Source: Cypionkella sp.
GTDB lineage: Bacteria > Pseudomonadota > Alphaproteobacteria > Rhodobacterales > Rhodobacteraceae
Direction: 5' to 3'
Length of the DNA stretch: 64,000 bases
NCBI RefSeq assembly: GCF_030652235.1
Contig: NZ_JAUSBA010000066.1
Location: forward strand, 1 to 64,000
In this document: positions 26,881-37,792 of the stretch, in pieces
Position numbering within the stretch: position 1 is the stretch's first letter
How the letters are laid out: each line of letters starts with the position of its first letter
Position numbers and translations under genes: made by a program
The notes under the pieces: model-generated
What the model was told of the DNA's origin: nothing
The model's database searches: none
The model's input: the letters and a program-made list of their open reading frames with translations, nothing else

Positions 26881-27753
26881 ATGGCAGAGCGGTTCGGCGG
26901 CAAGTATTCTCCGGGTAATTCGCGCACAGAAGGCGGGCCGGGGGTTGCGCCTGCGCCGGGTAGTCTTGTGCGTTCTAAAGCGGCTGGGCGCGCGCGCGCG
27001 CTGTTTTTGCCACCGTTTCTGTTTGCGGCTTTGGCGTTTAAGGGCGAACCTAAGGCGCTGATCATGGGGCTTTCGGCTTGCGGGATTTTGCTGCTTTCGG
27101 CTTGGCTGACCCAACAGGGCGTTGTCGCTCTGGATGCCTATGACGCGCGCAAAGTGGCGCGGCGTCCGGCGATTCCGCGCAAGGCGTTTGGCGCGGTGCT
27201 GATGGGTGTGGGCTTGGCTGTGGGGGCTATGGTGGCGCAGCCGATGATTTACGCAATTTTGCTGGGGCTGGCCGGGGTGATCCTGCATGTCGGCGCGTTT
27301 GGGCTGGACCCGATGCGCGACAAGGGCATGGAGGGCGTCGACAGCTTTCAGGTCGAGCGGGTGGCGCGCGCGGTGGATGAGGCCGAGGCACTGCTGGCGG
27401 GAATGAAAGATGCTATCTTACGGGCAAAGGACGGGGCGTTGGAAGCGCGCGTGGCGAAGTTTTCCGGCATTGCGCGCGGGTTGTTCCGATCTGTTGAAAG
27501 TGATCCGGGCGATTTGACGGCGGCGCGCAAGTATCTGTCGGTCTATCTGATGGGCGCGCGCGATGCGACAGTGAAGTTCGCCGATGCCTATGCGCAGGGA
27601 CGCGATCCGAAAATCCGCAATGATTATGAGACCTTGCTGGGCGAGTTGGAAACCACCTTCGCTGCGCGCACGCAGGCCATGCTGCAAGGCAATCATACCG
27701 ATCTGGACGTTGAAATTCAGGTGTTACGCGATCGCCTGAAACTGGAAACCTAA
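26881..27753 (+). CDS. XpaC family protein (5-bromo-4-chloroindolyl phosphate hydrolysis family)
   Basis: N-terminal membrane segments plus helical C-terminus typical of XpaC; immediately upstream of TelA. Confidence 0.7.
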   Translation: MAERFGGKYSPGNSRTEGGPGVAPAPGSLVRSKAAGRARALFLPPFLFAALAFKGEPKALIMGLSACGILLLSAWLTQQGVVALDAYDARKVARRPAIPRKAFGAVLMGVGLAVGAMVAQPMIYAILLGLAGVILHVGAFGLDPMRDKGMEGVDSFQVERVARAVDEAEALLAGMKDAILRAKDGALEARVAKFSGIARGLFRSVESDPGDLTAARKYLSVYLMGARDATVKFADAYAQGRDPKIRNDYETLLGELETTFAARTQAMLQGNHTDLDVEIQVLRDRLKLET

Positions 27754-27821
27754 TCTTTCTGCAATCCGCCCCTGCGGGGCTTTGCCCATCTGCGCAACTG
27801 CGCCTTGAACGAGTGAGAGCC

Positions 27822-29006
27822 ATGACCGAAGATATCCGCGCCGCTGCTGCCAGCTCGCTGGCCGAAGTTGAAAAAGTCACCGCTGTGATTCTGGCAGAGC
27901 CGGGGCGGGAGGTTGTGGCGCTGGAAGCCGCCCCTGCCCCGGTGGCCGAGGATATCCGCAAACGGATGGCGGAACTGGATATGTCGAACACCCAGTCGAT
28001 CATTTCTTTCGGCTCGGGCGCGCAGGCGGAGTTGCAGGTGATTTCGCAGGAAATGCTGCAAGGCGTGAAGAACAAGGATGTCGGGCCTGCCGGGGATTCG
28101 TTGCGCGAAATCGTCACCACCATTCGCGGCTTTTCGGGTGAAGAGCTGGATGTGAACCGCAAGCAAAGCTGGTGGGAATGGCTGACCGGCCACGCGGCCC
28201 CCTTGGCAGAATTTGTTGCGCGCTATGAGCAGGTGCAGACCCAGATCGACAAGGTGACGGCAAACCTGTTGGTGCATGAGACGACTTTGCTGAAAGATAT
28301 CAAGAGCCTCGACATTCTCTATGGCAAGACGCTGACCTTCTATAATGAACTCGGCCTCTATATTGCGGCGGGTGAGGCCAAGCTGAAAGAGCTGGACGCC
28401 AATGATATTCCAGCGCGCGAGGCGGCTGTCAAAGCCGCCCCGGAAGCCGATCAGTTGATCCGGGCGCAAGAGTTGCGCGATCTGCGCGCGGCACGCGATG
28501 ATCTGGAACGGCGGGTTTACGATCTGAAACTGACGCGGCAGGTGACGATGCAGTCGCTGCCCTCGATCCGCCTGGTGCAGGAAAACGACAAGTCCTTGGT
28601 CGGCAAGATCAACTCGACCCTGATGAACACCGTGCCGTTGTGGGAAACCCAACTGGCGCAGGCGGTGACGATCCAGCGCAGCAAAGAAGCGGCGGTGGCG
28701 ATCAAGGATGCCAATGACCTGACCAATGAATTGCTGACCGCCAACGCCACCAACCTGCAAGACGCCAACAAGATCGTGCGCACCGAGATGGAGCGCGGGG
28801 TGTTTGATATTGAAGCGGTGCGACAGGCCAACGCCACTTTGGTCGCAACCATCGAGGAAAGCTTGGCGATTGCCGATGAGGGCAAGGCGCGCCGGGCTGC
28901 GGCAGAGATTGAATTGGTGAAGATGGAAGCTGAGTTGCGCGATACTTTGGCCTCGGCCCGCGCACGCAACACTGCCAGCGGTGCCAATATCGGCAGCGCT
29001 GTCTGA
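27822..29006 (+). CDS. TelA family protein (toxic anion resistance)
   Basis: TQSIISFGSGAQAELQVISQEML...NTVPLWETQLAQAVTIQRSKEA. Confidence 0.9.
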   Translation: MTEDIRAAAASSLAEVEKVTAVILAEPGREVVALEAAPAPVAEDIRKRMAELDMSNTQSIISFGSGAQAELQVISQEMLQGVKNKDVGPAGDSLREIVTTIRGFSGEELDVNRKQSWWEWLTGHAAPLAEFVARYEQVQTQIDKVTANLLVHETTLLKDIKSLDILYGKTLTFYNELGLYIAAGEAKLKELDANDIPAREAAVKAAPEADQLIRAQELRDLRAARDDLERRVYDLKLTRQVTMQSLPSIRLVQENDKSLVGKINSTLMNTVPLWETQLAQAVTIQRSKEAAVAIKDANDLTNELLTANATNLQDANKIVRTEMERGVFDIEAVRQANATLVATIEESLAIADEGKARRAAAEIELVKMEAELRDTLASARARNTASGANIGSAV

Positions 29007-29008
29007 TC

Positions 29009-29968
29009 ATGGCGCAAGTGCTGCCCTTCACATTGAAACGCTGGGGCGGTGTTCTGGCCGCGCTGGCGCTGTTGGGCTGCGCTGAGGCGCCACTGCCGGG
29101 GCTGAAACCCACGCCGCGCCCGGTGATGGCGCAGCCGCCAGAACCGGTGGTGCCGCCGGAAACCACGGCGAGTGCGGCGGATCGGGCGTATTATGCGCAA
29201 GTGCAGCAGGGCTTGCTGGCTCAGGGCCTGCTGCGCACCGATGGCGGCGGGCCGGATACGCCTTATTCTGATCGGATGCTGGCGGAAAACTTCATCCGCG
29301 TGGCACTTTATGATGAATACGACCGCTCCAACACCAGCACGGTGCAACGGCAGACCAGTTCTGCGCTGCGGCGCTGGCAGGTGCCGGTGCGGGTGGGGTT
29401 GCGGTTTGGCGCGTCGGTTTCTGCGCAAATGCGCATGACAGACACGGCGCGGGTGGGGTCTTATCTGCAACGCTTGCAGGGGCTGACCGGCCATCCAATC
29501 CGGCTGGACGACACCCGCCCGAATTTCTGGGTCTATATCGTCTCGGAAGATGAGCGGCAGGGCTTGGGTCCGGTGTTGCGCGCGGCAATGCCAGGGCTGA
29601 CCGCGAATGATGTCAGCGGCATCACGGCAATGCAACGCTCCACCTACTGCATCATCTATGCGCAATCGGCGGGGTCTTCGGGGGTCTATACCAACGCGTT
29701 TGCGGTGATCAGGGCCGAGCACCCCGACCTGTTGCGGCTGTCCTGTATTCACGAGGAAATTGCCCAAGGGCTGGGTCTGCCGAACGACAGCCCGCAGGCA
29801 CGGCCCTCGATCTTCAACGACGATGAAGAATTCGCTTTGCTAACGACGCAAGACGAGATGATGTTGCGAATGCTGTACAACCCCGCTTTGCGCCCCGGCA
29901 TGACCGAGGCCGACGCGCGGCCCATCGTGGAAACACTTGCCCGCCGTCTTTTGGGCGGCGACAGTTAG
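29009..29968 (+). CDS. DUF2927-type lipoprotein
   Basis: Lipobox ALLGCAE; C-terminal CIHEEIAQGLGLPNDSPQARPSIFNDDEEFALLTTQDEMMLRMLY. Confidence 0.8.
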   Translation: MAQVLPFTLKRWGGVLAALALLGCAEAPLPGLKPTPRPVMAQPPEPVVPPETTASAADRAYYAQVQQGLLAQGLLRTDGGGPDTPYSDRMLAENFIRVALYDEYDRSNTSTVQRQTSSALRRWQVPVRVGLRFGASVSAQMRMTDTARVGSYLQRLQGLTGHPIRLDDTRPNFWVYIVSEDERQGLGPVLRAAMPGLTANDVSGITAMQRSTYCIIYAQSAGSSGVYTNAFAVIRAEHPDLLRLSCIHEEIAQGLGLPNDSPQARPSIFNDDEEFALLTTQDEMMLRMLYNPALRPGMTEADARPIVETLARRLLGGDS

Positions 29969-30005
29969 GCCCCTATATTAGCCCCCGTGGGCGAAGGAGT
30001 AAGTC

Positions 30006-31100
30006 ATGGTTTTCGGTTTTCTGAAGGGCGAGTTCATTGATGTCATCACTTGGTTGGATGACACCCGCGACACCATGGTGTGGCGGTTTGAGCGGCAGGG
30101 CAATGCGATCAAATACGGCGCCAAGCTGACGGTGCGTGAAGGCCAAGCGGCAGTGTTTGTGCATGAAGGTCAGTTGGCCGATGTGTTTGGCCCCGGCATG
30201 TATATGTTAGAGACCAACAACATGCCGATCATGACGACGCTGCAGCATTGGGACCATGGCTTTGATAGCCCGTTCAAATCCGAGGTGTATTTCATCAACA
30301 CCACCCGGTTTAACGATCAGAAATGGGGCACCAAAAACCCGATCATGTGCCGCGACCCCGAGTTTGGCCCAGTGCGGCTGCGCGCCTTTGGCACTTACTC
30401 GATGCGGGTGGCCGATGCTGCGGTGTTCCTGCGCGAGATTGTCGGCACCGATGGTGAGTTCACGGCCGATGAGATCAGCCTGCAAATCCGCAATGTGATC
30501 GTGCAGGAAGCCAGCCAAGTGCTGGCGAAATCGGGGATACCCGTTCTGGATATGGCGGCGAATACCGCCGATCTGGGTAAGTTGATTGCCACCGCGATTG
30601 CGCCGAAGATCACAGACTATGGGATTTCGATCCCAGAATTCTATATTGAGAACATCAGCTTGCCGGAAGAGGTCGAGAAGGTGCTGGATAAGCGCACCTC
30701 GATGGGAGTGGCCGGCGATTTGAACAAATACATGCAGTTCAACGCGGCTGAGGGAATGGCGCAACCGGGCAATGGCATGGGGGCTATGGTCGGGGCCGGC
30801 ATGGCGGCGGGCATGGGGATGAATATGGCAAGCGGGGTGGGGCCTTGGGGCGCAGCGCCTGCGGCGGCCGTTCCGCCACCTCCGCCGCCGCCGCCCGCGG
30901 GCAAGGCTTGGCATGTCGCAGAAAACGGCACGACGAAGGGGCCGTTCAGCGAAACCGATCTGGCCAGCATGGCGGCTTCCGGCGCACTCAGCCGTGCCTC
31001 GCAAGTCTGGACGGCGGGTCAGGATGGCTGGAAGGCTGCGGGCGATACCGATCTTGCGAAACTGTTCGCGATGATGCCACCCCCGCCTCCGGCCGGGTGA
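30006..31100 (+). CDS. SPFH-domain protein with C-terminal GYF_2/DUF4339 module
   Basis: LTVREGQAAVFVHEGQLADVFGPGMYMLETNN; C-terminal AWHVAENGTTKGPFSETDLASMAASGAL. Confidence 0.85.
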   Translation: MVFGFLKGEFIDVITWLDDTRDTMVWRFERQGNAIKYGAKLTVREGQAAVFVHEGQLADVFGPGMYMLETNNMPIMTTLQHWDHGFDSPFKSEVYFINTTRFNDQKWGTKNPIMCRDPEFGPVRLRAFGTYSMRVADAAVFLREIVGTDGEFTADEISLQIRNVIVQEASQVLAKSGIPVLDMAANTADLGKLIATAIAPKITDYGISIPEFYIENISLPEEVEKVLDKRTSMGVAGDLNKYMQFNAAEGMAQPGNGMGAMVGAGMAAGMGMNMASGVGPWGAAPAAAVPPPPPPPPAGKAWHVAENGTTKGPFSETDLASMAASGALSRASQVWTAGQDGWKAAGDTDLAKLFAMMPPPPPAG

Positions 31101-31106
31101 TCTTTC

Positions 31107-32246
31107 ATGGCCGTGACGGAAGCAAATCACTGGCCCTGTGCGCAGTGCGGGGCCGACCTGCGCTATGCGCCCGGTCAGACCGAGTTAAAATGTGACCATT
31201 GCGGCTTTGTGCAAGCCATCCCCACCAAAGCGCCGCGCCAGAAGGCCCGCGCGCTGATCGAGCATGATCTGGCCAAGGGTCTTTCCGATGATCTGCCCGC
31301 TGCAGCCAGCGACGAGGTGCGATCCACCTCCTGCCCAAAATGCGGCGCGGTGGTGGAGTTTCAGGGTGCGAACCACGCCACCCAATGCCCGTTTTGCGCA
31401 ACGCCGGTGGTGGTCGATACCGGCAGTCATCGCCGGATCAAGCCGCAGGCTCTGGTGCCGTTCGAGTTGACCGAAAGCCAAGCGCGCATCGCCCTGAAAG
31501 GCTGGCTGGGCAGCCTGTGGTTCGCGCCGAATTCGCTGCTGGAATACACCCGCGCTGGTCGGGCGATGGACGGTATCTACGCGCCGTTCTGGACCTTTGA
31601 TGCCGACACCGACAGCCGCTATCGCGGTCAGCGCGGCGAGTATTATTATGAAACCCAATGGGTGAATGTCACCGTCAACGGCAAGACCGAGCGGCGGCAG
31701 GAACAGGTGCGCAAGACGCGCTGGTATCCGGCGTCTGGCCGGGTCTCGCGCGATTTCGATGATGTGTTGGTGATGGCCTCCAGCAGTCTGCCCGCGCGGC
31801 TCGGCAATGATCTGACGCCGTGGGATTTGGGGAAACTGGAGCCCTATTCGCCGGATTACCTCGCCGGGTTTCAGGCCGAGGGTTACACGATTGGGCTTGC
31901 CGATGGCCGCGACCGCTCGCGTGAGGTGATGGCCGGGGTGATTGAAGACGACGTGCGCCGTGATATTGGCGGCGATGAGCAACGGGTGGACTCGGTTGAT
32001 ACCGATTACGCCGATGAGACCTTCAAACACATCCTGCTGCCGATCTGGATGGCGGCGTATAAATACGGCGGCAAAAGCTATCGGTTTTTGGTGAACGGTC
32101 AAACCGGAGAGGTTCAGGGTGAGCGGCCTTACAGCTGGTGGAAGATCAGTTTTGCGGTGCTGGGTGCGGTGATCTTAGCAGCGGGGGCGGCTTATCTCTA
32201 CGATCCGTCGATCTTTGGGCTGTCGCGGCCGGATTGGATGAACTGA
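31107..32246 (+). CDS. TFIIB-type zinc-ribbon membrane protein
   Basis: CAQCGADLRYAPGQTELKCDHCG and CPKCGAVVEFQGANHATQCPFCATP; C-terminal TM segment. Confidence 0.85.
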   Translation: MAVTEANHWPCAQCGADLRYAPGQTELKCDHCGFVQAIPTKAPRQKARALIEHDLAKGLSDDLPAAASDEVRSTSCPKCGAVVEFQGANHATQCPFCATPVVVDTGSHRRIKPQALVPFELTESQARIALKGWLGSLWFAPNSLLEYTRAGRAMDGIYAPFWTFDADTDSRYRGQRGEYYYETQWVNVTVNGKTERRQEQVRKTRWYPASGRVSRDFDDVLVMASSSLPARLGNDLTPWDLGKLEPYSPDYLAGFQAEGYTIGLADGRDRSREVMAGVIEDDVRRDIGGDEQRVDSVDTDYADETFKHILLPIWMAAYKYGGKSYRFLVNGQTGEVQGERPYSWWKISFAVLGAVILAAGAAYLYDPSIFGLSRPDWMN

Positions 32247-32297
32247 TCTTGCCGCCAGACGGGACAAACCGTTACCCCCCCCCGGTGACGGGGACTG

Positions 32298-32370
32298 ACT
32301 ACAACATATTGTGTCTAATCCACCCCGTGCGCCCCAAAGAACACAAGTCATTCCCCGCGGGGAATGATTC
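32298..32370 (+). repeat. Composite intergenic element B, copy 1 (upstream of purC)
   Basis: CTACAACATATTGTGTCTAATCC...CACAAGTCATTCCCCGCGGGGAATGA. Confidence 0.65.
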
Positions 32371-32537
32371 TGCCTATATTCACAGTTGGTCCCATCCAGA
32401 AAATACTCAGCGCGCACAGGGCAAACCAACTGGAAAACCACGCCACCGCCCGCAGGCGCAAAGCGCGACAGTTGACTCTCGCGCGCCCGCGCGCGATGAC
32501 GCGAACCAGCATTTCTGGGCAGTTTGGGGGCCAATCC

Positions 32538-33509
32538 GTGACCGATCTTTCCCGTGTTCTTGACCACGCCCGCATTGCCGAACTGCCAAACCCCTATTTC
32601 GGCAAAGTCCGCGATTGCTACGATCTGCCCGCCACGGCCAACCAGCCCGCGCGACGGATTTTGATCTCTTCCGATCGGATTTCGGCATTTGACCGGATTC
32701 TGGCGGCGATCCCGTTCAAGGGCCAAGTGCTGACGCAGATGGCGCGGTTCTGGTTCGACCATACTGCCGATATTTGCCCCAACCATGTGCTGGCTTATCC
32801 TGATCCGAATGTGGTGATCGGCAAGCATGTGACGATCCTTCCGGTGGAAGTGGTGGTGCGCGGCTATTTGGCGGGGACGACTTCAACCTCGGTGCTGACG
32901 CAGTACAAAAAGGGCGTGCGGGCGATGTATGGCCATGTGCTGCCCGATGGTTTGCGTGACAATCAGGTGCTTGCCGCACCGATCATCACGCCAACCTCAA
33001 AGGCGTTTGACGGCGCGCATGACGCGCCTTTGACAGAGGCCGAGATTATCAGCCAAGGGCTGTTGACCGCCGCGCAATGGGCGGATGTATCAGCCAAAGC
33101 GCTGGCCCTGTTCGCGCGCGGGCAAAAAATGGCGGCAGAGCGTGGGTTGATCTTGGTCGATACCAAATATGAATTTGGGCTGGATGCTGACAAGAATATC
33201 CTGATCGCCGATGAAATCCACACCCCGGATTCCAGCCGCTATTGGATCGCCTCGGGCTACCAAGCCGCGTTTGACGCAGGCACGCGTCCGCCCAGTTTCG
33301 ACAAAGATGTGATCCGCTCGTGGGTTGGCGCGCGGTGTGATCCTTATGTCGATGACATCCCGGAAATTCCGCCGGAGATCATCCTCGCGACCTCAAAAGT
33401 CTATATCGAGGCGTTTGAAGCGATCACCGGGCAGACATTTGTGCCGGATCTGACGGGGGCGACACCGCTTGATCGTGTGCGCACCAATTTGAAACCTTTT
33501 TTCGTCTGA
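32538..33509 (+). CDS. purC: SAICAR synthase
   Basis: GTG start at 32538; [11 protein letters not shown]...[12 protein letters not shown]...[10 protein letters not shown]. Confidence 0.95.
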   Translation: MTDLSRVLDHARIAELPNPYFGKVRDCYDLPATANQPARRILISSDRISAFDRILAAIPFKGQVLTQMARFWFDHTADICPNHVLAYPDPNVVIGKHVTILPVEVVVRGYLAGTTSTSVLTQYKKGVRAMYGHVLPDGLRDNQVLAAPIITPTSKAFDGAHDAPLTEAEIISQGLLTAAQWADVSAKALALFARGQKMAAERGLILVDTKYEFGLDADKNILIADEIHTPDSSRYWIASGYQAAFDAGTRPPSFDKDVIRSWVGARCDPYVDDIPEIPPEIILATSKVYIEAFEAITGQTFVPDLTGATPLDRVRTNLKPFFV

Positions 33510-33572
33510 GCCACCGTTTGCGCTAACAGCTGCATGTCGTGTAATCTCGCGCAAATGCGCAAGGAGGCCGTG

Positions 33573-34496
33573 ATGATTCTGTCCTGTGGTGAAGCTTTGA
33601 TCGACATGCTGCCGCGCAGATCGACAGATGGTGAGGCGGCTTTTGCGCCCTATGCCGGAGGTGCCGTGTTCAATACAGCGATGGCTTTGGGGCGGCTTGG
33701 CGCGCCTTCGGGGTTTTTCTCGGGCATCTCAAACGACATGCTGGGCGAGATTTTGGCGGAGACGTTGACGGCCTCAGGCGTGGACATTTCTCTGTGCGCA
33801 CGCTCGGATCGCCCGACCACGGTGGCGTTTGTCAAGCTGGTGAATGGGCAGGCGACTTATGCGTTCTATGACGAGGGCACAGCGGGGCGGATGCTGGCGC
33901 TGGCCGATCTGCCGGAGTTGGGGGTCGAGGTTGAGGCGGTGTTTGTGGGCGGGATTTGTCTGGTGAATGATCCGGCGGCCAGCACTTATGAGGCGTTGCA
34001 GGCGCGCGAGGCACCGCTTCGGGTGACGATGATTGATCCGAACATCCGGCCCGGGTTTATTGCGGGCAAAGAGGTGGCGTATCGCGCGCGGATTGAGCGG
34101 ATGGTGCAGCGGGCGGATATTGTGAAGCTGTCGGATGAGGATTTGCACTGGCTGGAGGGGACGGGTGATCTGGTTTCTCTGGCGCGCGGAATTCTGGCGA
34201 AGGGGCCGAAGGTGGTTTTCATCACCGAAGGGGCGGCTGGGGCGCGGGCGGTGACGGCTTCGCAGGATCGGTTTGTGGCGGCGCAGAAGGTGACGGTGGT
34301 CGATACTGTTGGCGCGGGCGATACGTTCAACGCCGGGGTTTTGGCGGCGTTGCATCAGGCGGGGGCTTTGAGCAAGGCGCGGGTGGCCAGCCTGACGGAT
34401 GCGGAGTTGGATGCGGCTTTAAGTTTGGGGACGCGGGCGGCGGCGGTGACGGTGTCTCGGGCGGGGGCCAATCCGCCTTGGACTAACGAACTGTGA
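33573..34496 (+). CDS. PfkB-family carbohydrate kinase (fructokinase-like)
   Basis: [15 protein letters not shown]...[19 protein letters not shown]. Confidence 0.9.
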   Translation: MILSCGEALIDMLPRRSTDGEAAFAPYAGGAVFNTAMALGRLGAPSGFFSGISNDMLGEILAETLTASGVDISLCARSDRPTTVAFVKLVNGQATYAFYDEGTAGRMLALADLPELGVEVEAVFVGGICLVNDPAASTYEALQAREAPLRVTMIDPNIRPGFIAGKEVAYRARIERMVQRADIVKLSDEDLHWLEGTGDLVSLARGILAKGPKVVFITEGAAGARAVTASQDRFVAAQKVTVVDTVGAGDTFNAGVLAALHQAGALSKARVASLTDAELDAALSLGTRAAAVTVSRAGANPPWTNEL

Positions 34497-34936
34497 GGGC
34501 TTTGTTGCAGCGGGTTTCCCGAGCTTCTGTGTCGGTGGATGGCGCGGTGGTGGGAGAAATTGGCGCGGGGTTGCTGATTTTGGTCTGTGCAATGCAGGGC
34601 GACGGCGCGGTTCAGGCGGATAAGTTGGCGGCGAAGATCGCCAAGCTGCGGATTTTCAAGGATGCGGCTGGCAAGATGAACCTGTCGGTGAAAGATGCGG
34701 GTGGGGCGGCACTTGTGGTGTCGCAGTTTACTTTGGCTGCGGATTTGCGCGGCAATCGGCCGGGGTTTTCTTATGCGGCGGCACCCGAGGAAGGGCGGCG
34801 GTTGTATGAGTATTTCTCGGGCCGGGTGGCGGCGGAGGGGGTCGTGGTTTCGAATGGGATCTTTGGCGCGGATATGGATGTGGCGCTGAACAATGATGGG
34901 CCGGTGACGATCTGGATGGATACGGATGATTTGTGA
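34493..34936 (+). CDS. dtd: D-aminoacyl-tRNA deacylase
   Basis: [17 protein letters not shown]...[10 protein letters not shown]...[11 protein letters not shown]. Confidence 0.95.
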   Translation: MRALLQRVSRASVSVDGAVVGEIGAGLLILVCAMQGDGAVQADKLAAKIAKLRIFKDAAGKMNLSVKDAGGAALVVSQFTLAADLRGNRPGFSYAAAPEEGRRLYEYFSGRVAAEGVVVSNGIFGADMDVALNNDGPVTIWMDTDDL

Positions 34937-35035
34937 TGGTCCCAACTCGGGACCTTTTTTATCGTTTTGATTCAGTGGCTTGGGGTGGCGGTTTTAAGGT
35001 TTTGTTAACGTTTTCACGGGTTGCAGGCAAAGGCT

Positions 35036-35105
35036 GGGGGGCTCGCCCCCCAGACCCCTAGGATATTTGAGCACAGAGGATGACAATTTTAGATAAAGTC
35101 TAGCG
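35036..35105. repeat. Intergenic repeat family A, copy 2
   Basis: GGGGGG-CTCG-CCCCCC then AGACCCCTAGGATATTTGAGCACAGAGGATGACAATTTTAGATAAAG. Confidence 0.7.
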
Positions 35106-35147
35106 ATAGGAGGATGCCGAGCGCCCTGCCCCGCACCGATCTTGTGG

Positions 35148-35651
35148 TCATTTGATGGCGTCAGCACATTCGATCAGCGCCGACATCGAAGCCTTTGAGC
35201 CTGCCAGCGGATAATCCCGCACTTCGGCGCCATCGGCGTCGCGCAAATGCGCGGTGCGGCCCTCGGCGACTTCGACGAGAAAATTCACGCCCTTGTCGCT
35301 GTCGGGCAGATCGAACAAAGCCGAGTTTCCGGTCAGAGTGGCGTCAGACAGGCTCCATTCACCGCGGCGGTCGACTTCGACTTGCAGATCAGCGGTGTCG
35401 CCTTCGGTGAAATCCCAGTCTGACGAATAGAATTGCAGCCGCACCGATTGGTCCTGAAACACCCAGATGGTGAAGCTTTCCGAGCCTTCATCCACCGCCG
35501 CCTGACAGGCGACCGAGCCATCGTCAAAGCTGTTGACCGCCACCATCCAGTTTTTGTGCTGGAACAGGGTTTCTTGTTCGGCCTGCGCCAAGCTTGGGGC
35601 CAAACCGAGGCCCAACATTATCGCACCCATTCCCATTTGCCAAAATTTCAT
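35148..35651 (-). CDS. Secreted hypothetical protein
   Basis: Signal peptide MKFWQMGMGAIMLGLGLAPSLAQA. Confidence 0.7.
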   Translation of the reverse strand: MKFWQMGMGAIMLGLGLAPSLAQAEQETLFQHKNWMVAVNSFDDGSVACQAAVDEGSESFTIWVFQDQSVRLQFYSSDWDFTEGDTADLQVEVDRRGEWSLSDATLTGNSALFDLPDSDKGVNFLVEVAEGRTAHLRDADGAEVRDYPLAGSKASMSALIECADAIK

Positions 35652-35755
35652 GGCGATCCTCCTCAGATTTCTGCGAGAAGGATCGGCGAAAATCCGCCGT
35701 TTCGCAAATGAAATAGGCTGTCATGTTTCGCGCTGCGTGGTTTTCAACCTGTGGT

Positions 35756-37654
35756 TTAAGGTTTTTCCACCCAATCCCAGCTTTGCGTAAACGCACCCAG
35801 CACGGCGCTTACGGCTTCGGTTGAAGCAGGACCGGAGGCTGTGAGTTTGGCGACAAGGCCGCGCTTTTTATCCTCGACCACCTCGCGCACCGTCACCGGC
35901 AGCTTGGCGTCGGCCAAGGCGGCGTTGTAGGTGCGGGTGATTGCCAAGCGGCGCAGGTCAGGCTTGAAGACTTTGCCGACGGCGGTTTTCGGCAACTCTG
36001 ACAGGATTTCGATGTATTTCGGTTGCGCGGCACGCTCGGCGATGTGGATTTTGGCATATTCCATCAGCTGATCGACAGTGACGCTGGCACCTTTGGCAAG
36101 TTCGACATAGGCGCAGGGCAACTCGCCGGAATGGGCGTCAGGTTGGCCAATGGCCCCGACAAAACCGACGCCTTCGCAGCCCATCAGAGCCTCTTCGATC
36201 ACGGCGGGGTCGATATTATGGCCGCCGCGAATGATCAGATCCTTGGCCCGTCCGGTGATGTAGAGATAGCCATCGGCGTCGAGGCGTCCAAGATCGCCGG
36301 TACGCAGGAAGATGCCATCGGCAAACAAATCGCGGTTTTTATCGAGCTCGGTATAGGTCGAGCCGGGCAGAACGCCGGGGTTGGAGACGCAGATTTCACC
36401 GACTTCATCGACCTCACAAATTCGGAAACCGTCGGAGGTTTTTTGCAGGATGCGAATTTCGGTATAGGGGAAGGCGAGACCGACCGAGCCGATTTTCTTC
36501 ACGCCATCGGGTGGGTTGACGGCGACAAGGCAAGTACATTCGGTGAGGCCATAGCCTTCGACAATCTGCACGCCGGTGATTTTCTGAAAGCGGTTGAACA
36601 GTTCCGTCGGCAGTGGGGCCGAGCCGGAGAAAGCACCGCGCAGGGTATGGATCTTGGCATTGACCGGGCGCTGTAGAAGGGCCGAAAGCGCAGTGGGGAC
36701 GGTGACAAGATAGGTCGCCTGCCAGCGCTCGATCAGCTTCCACAGGTTGTCGAAAACGCCCTCGCCCCGGTAACCTGCGGGGGTGGGGAACACCACATGC
36801 GCGCCGGATGCGATCATCGACATCAAAATCGGATAGGCGGCGAAGACGTGGAATAGGGGCAGCGGGCACATCACAATGTCGGTTTCCCGAAACAACAGGC
36901 GCGCGCCGAGCCAGCCGTTGTAGATCATGCCCGAGGCGCGGTGCTGGGCGACTTTTGGCATGCCCGTGGTGCCTCCAGTGTGGAAATAGGCGGCAGTGTG
37001 GTCTTTGGTGCGGTCGGCGAAGGTCAGTTTATCGGCGGGCTGGCGGGCACATTCGCTGGCGAAATTCTTCACGTTGGCGGTATGGTGAATGGGGTTTTTC
37101 GGGCGCACGAACGGCACGATCCAGCTTTTTGGCGGGCTGAGGTAGCGGTTCAGATCGACTTCGAGAATGGTCTTGACGCTTGGCGCGTGTTGGACAGCCT
37201 CGGCCACTTTTTGCGCCAGATTTGTTTTCGGGAAGGGTTTCAGGGTGACGACGACTTTCGCCCCGGTTTCGCGCAGGATGGACGAGATTTGCGACGGCTC
37301 CAGCAGCGGGTTGATCGGGCTGACGATGCCTGCGGTGGCCCCGGCCAGAAGAGTTACGGCGGTTTCCAGCGCGTTTGGCAGCACATAGGCCACCACATCA
37401 TTCGGGCCGATGCCAAGGCTGCGGAACAGGTTGGCGGCTTGGGTGACGCGTGCGTGCAACTGATCCCATGTCAGGGTTTGCGCGGGGTCTGTCGGGCCGG
37501 AGAGCAGTTGGTAGCTGATCGCGGGCCGTGGGCCGTGTTTGGCACGGGTGCGGCTGAGGAAATCGTAGATCGAATGGGCGATGTCGCGGTTTTTCCACGA
37601 TGATTCTGCCTCAATGGCTTTGAGATCGGCGCGTGATGCGAAGCCGCCTGTCAT
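35756..37654 (-). CDS. Acyl-CoA synthetase (AMP-binding)
   Basis: AAYFHTGGTTGMPKVAQH; GYGLTECTCLV; YITGRAKDLIIRGGHNIDP. Confidence 0.95.
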   Translation of the reverse strand: MTGGFASRADLKAIEAESSWKNRDIAHSIYDFLSRTRAKHGPRPAISYQLLSGPTDPAQTLTWDQLHARVTQAANLFRSLGIGPNDVVAYVLPNALETAVTLLAGATAGIVSPINPLLEPSQISSILRETGAKVVVTLKPFPKTNLAQKVAEAVQHAPSVKTILEVDLNRYLSPPKSWIVPFVRPKNPIHHTANVKNFASECARQPADKLTFADRTKDHTAAYFHTGGTTGMPKVAQHRASGMIYNGWLGARLLFRETDIVMCPLPLFHVFAAYPILMSMIASGAHVVFPTPAGYRGEGVFDNLWKLIERWQATYLVTVPTALSALLQRPVNAKIHTLRGAFSGSAPLPTELFNRFQKITGVQIVEGYGLTECTCLVAVNPPDGVKKIGSVGLAFPYTEIRILQKTSDGFRICEVDEVGEICVSNPGVLPGSTYTELDKNRDLFADGIFLRTGDLGRLDADGYLYITGRAKDLIIRGGHNIDPAVIEEALMGCEGVGFVGAIGQPDAHSGELPCAYVELAKGASVTVDQLMEYAKIHIAERAAQPKYIEILSELPKTAVGKVFKPDLRRLAITRTYNAALADAKLPVTVREVVEDKKRGLVAKLTASGPASTEAVSAVLGAFTQSWDWVEKP

Positions 37655-37792
37655 GATGTGTCCTCCCCTGTGGTCTTGCGGATAGCAGGCCATTCTGTTG
37701 CGGCCTCGGTTCGGTCAAGATGGGGAAGATTGTGGGCTGGGGCAAGGAAAAGCGGCAGGGAAAACGCAACGTCAGGGGGGAAGAGTGCTGTC

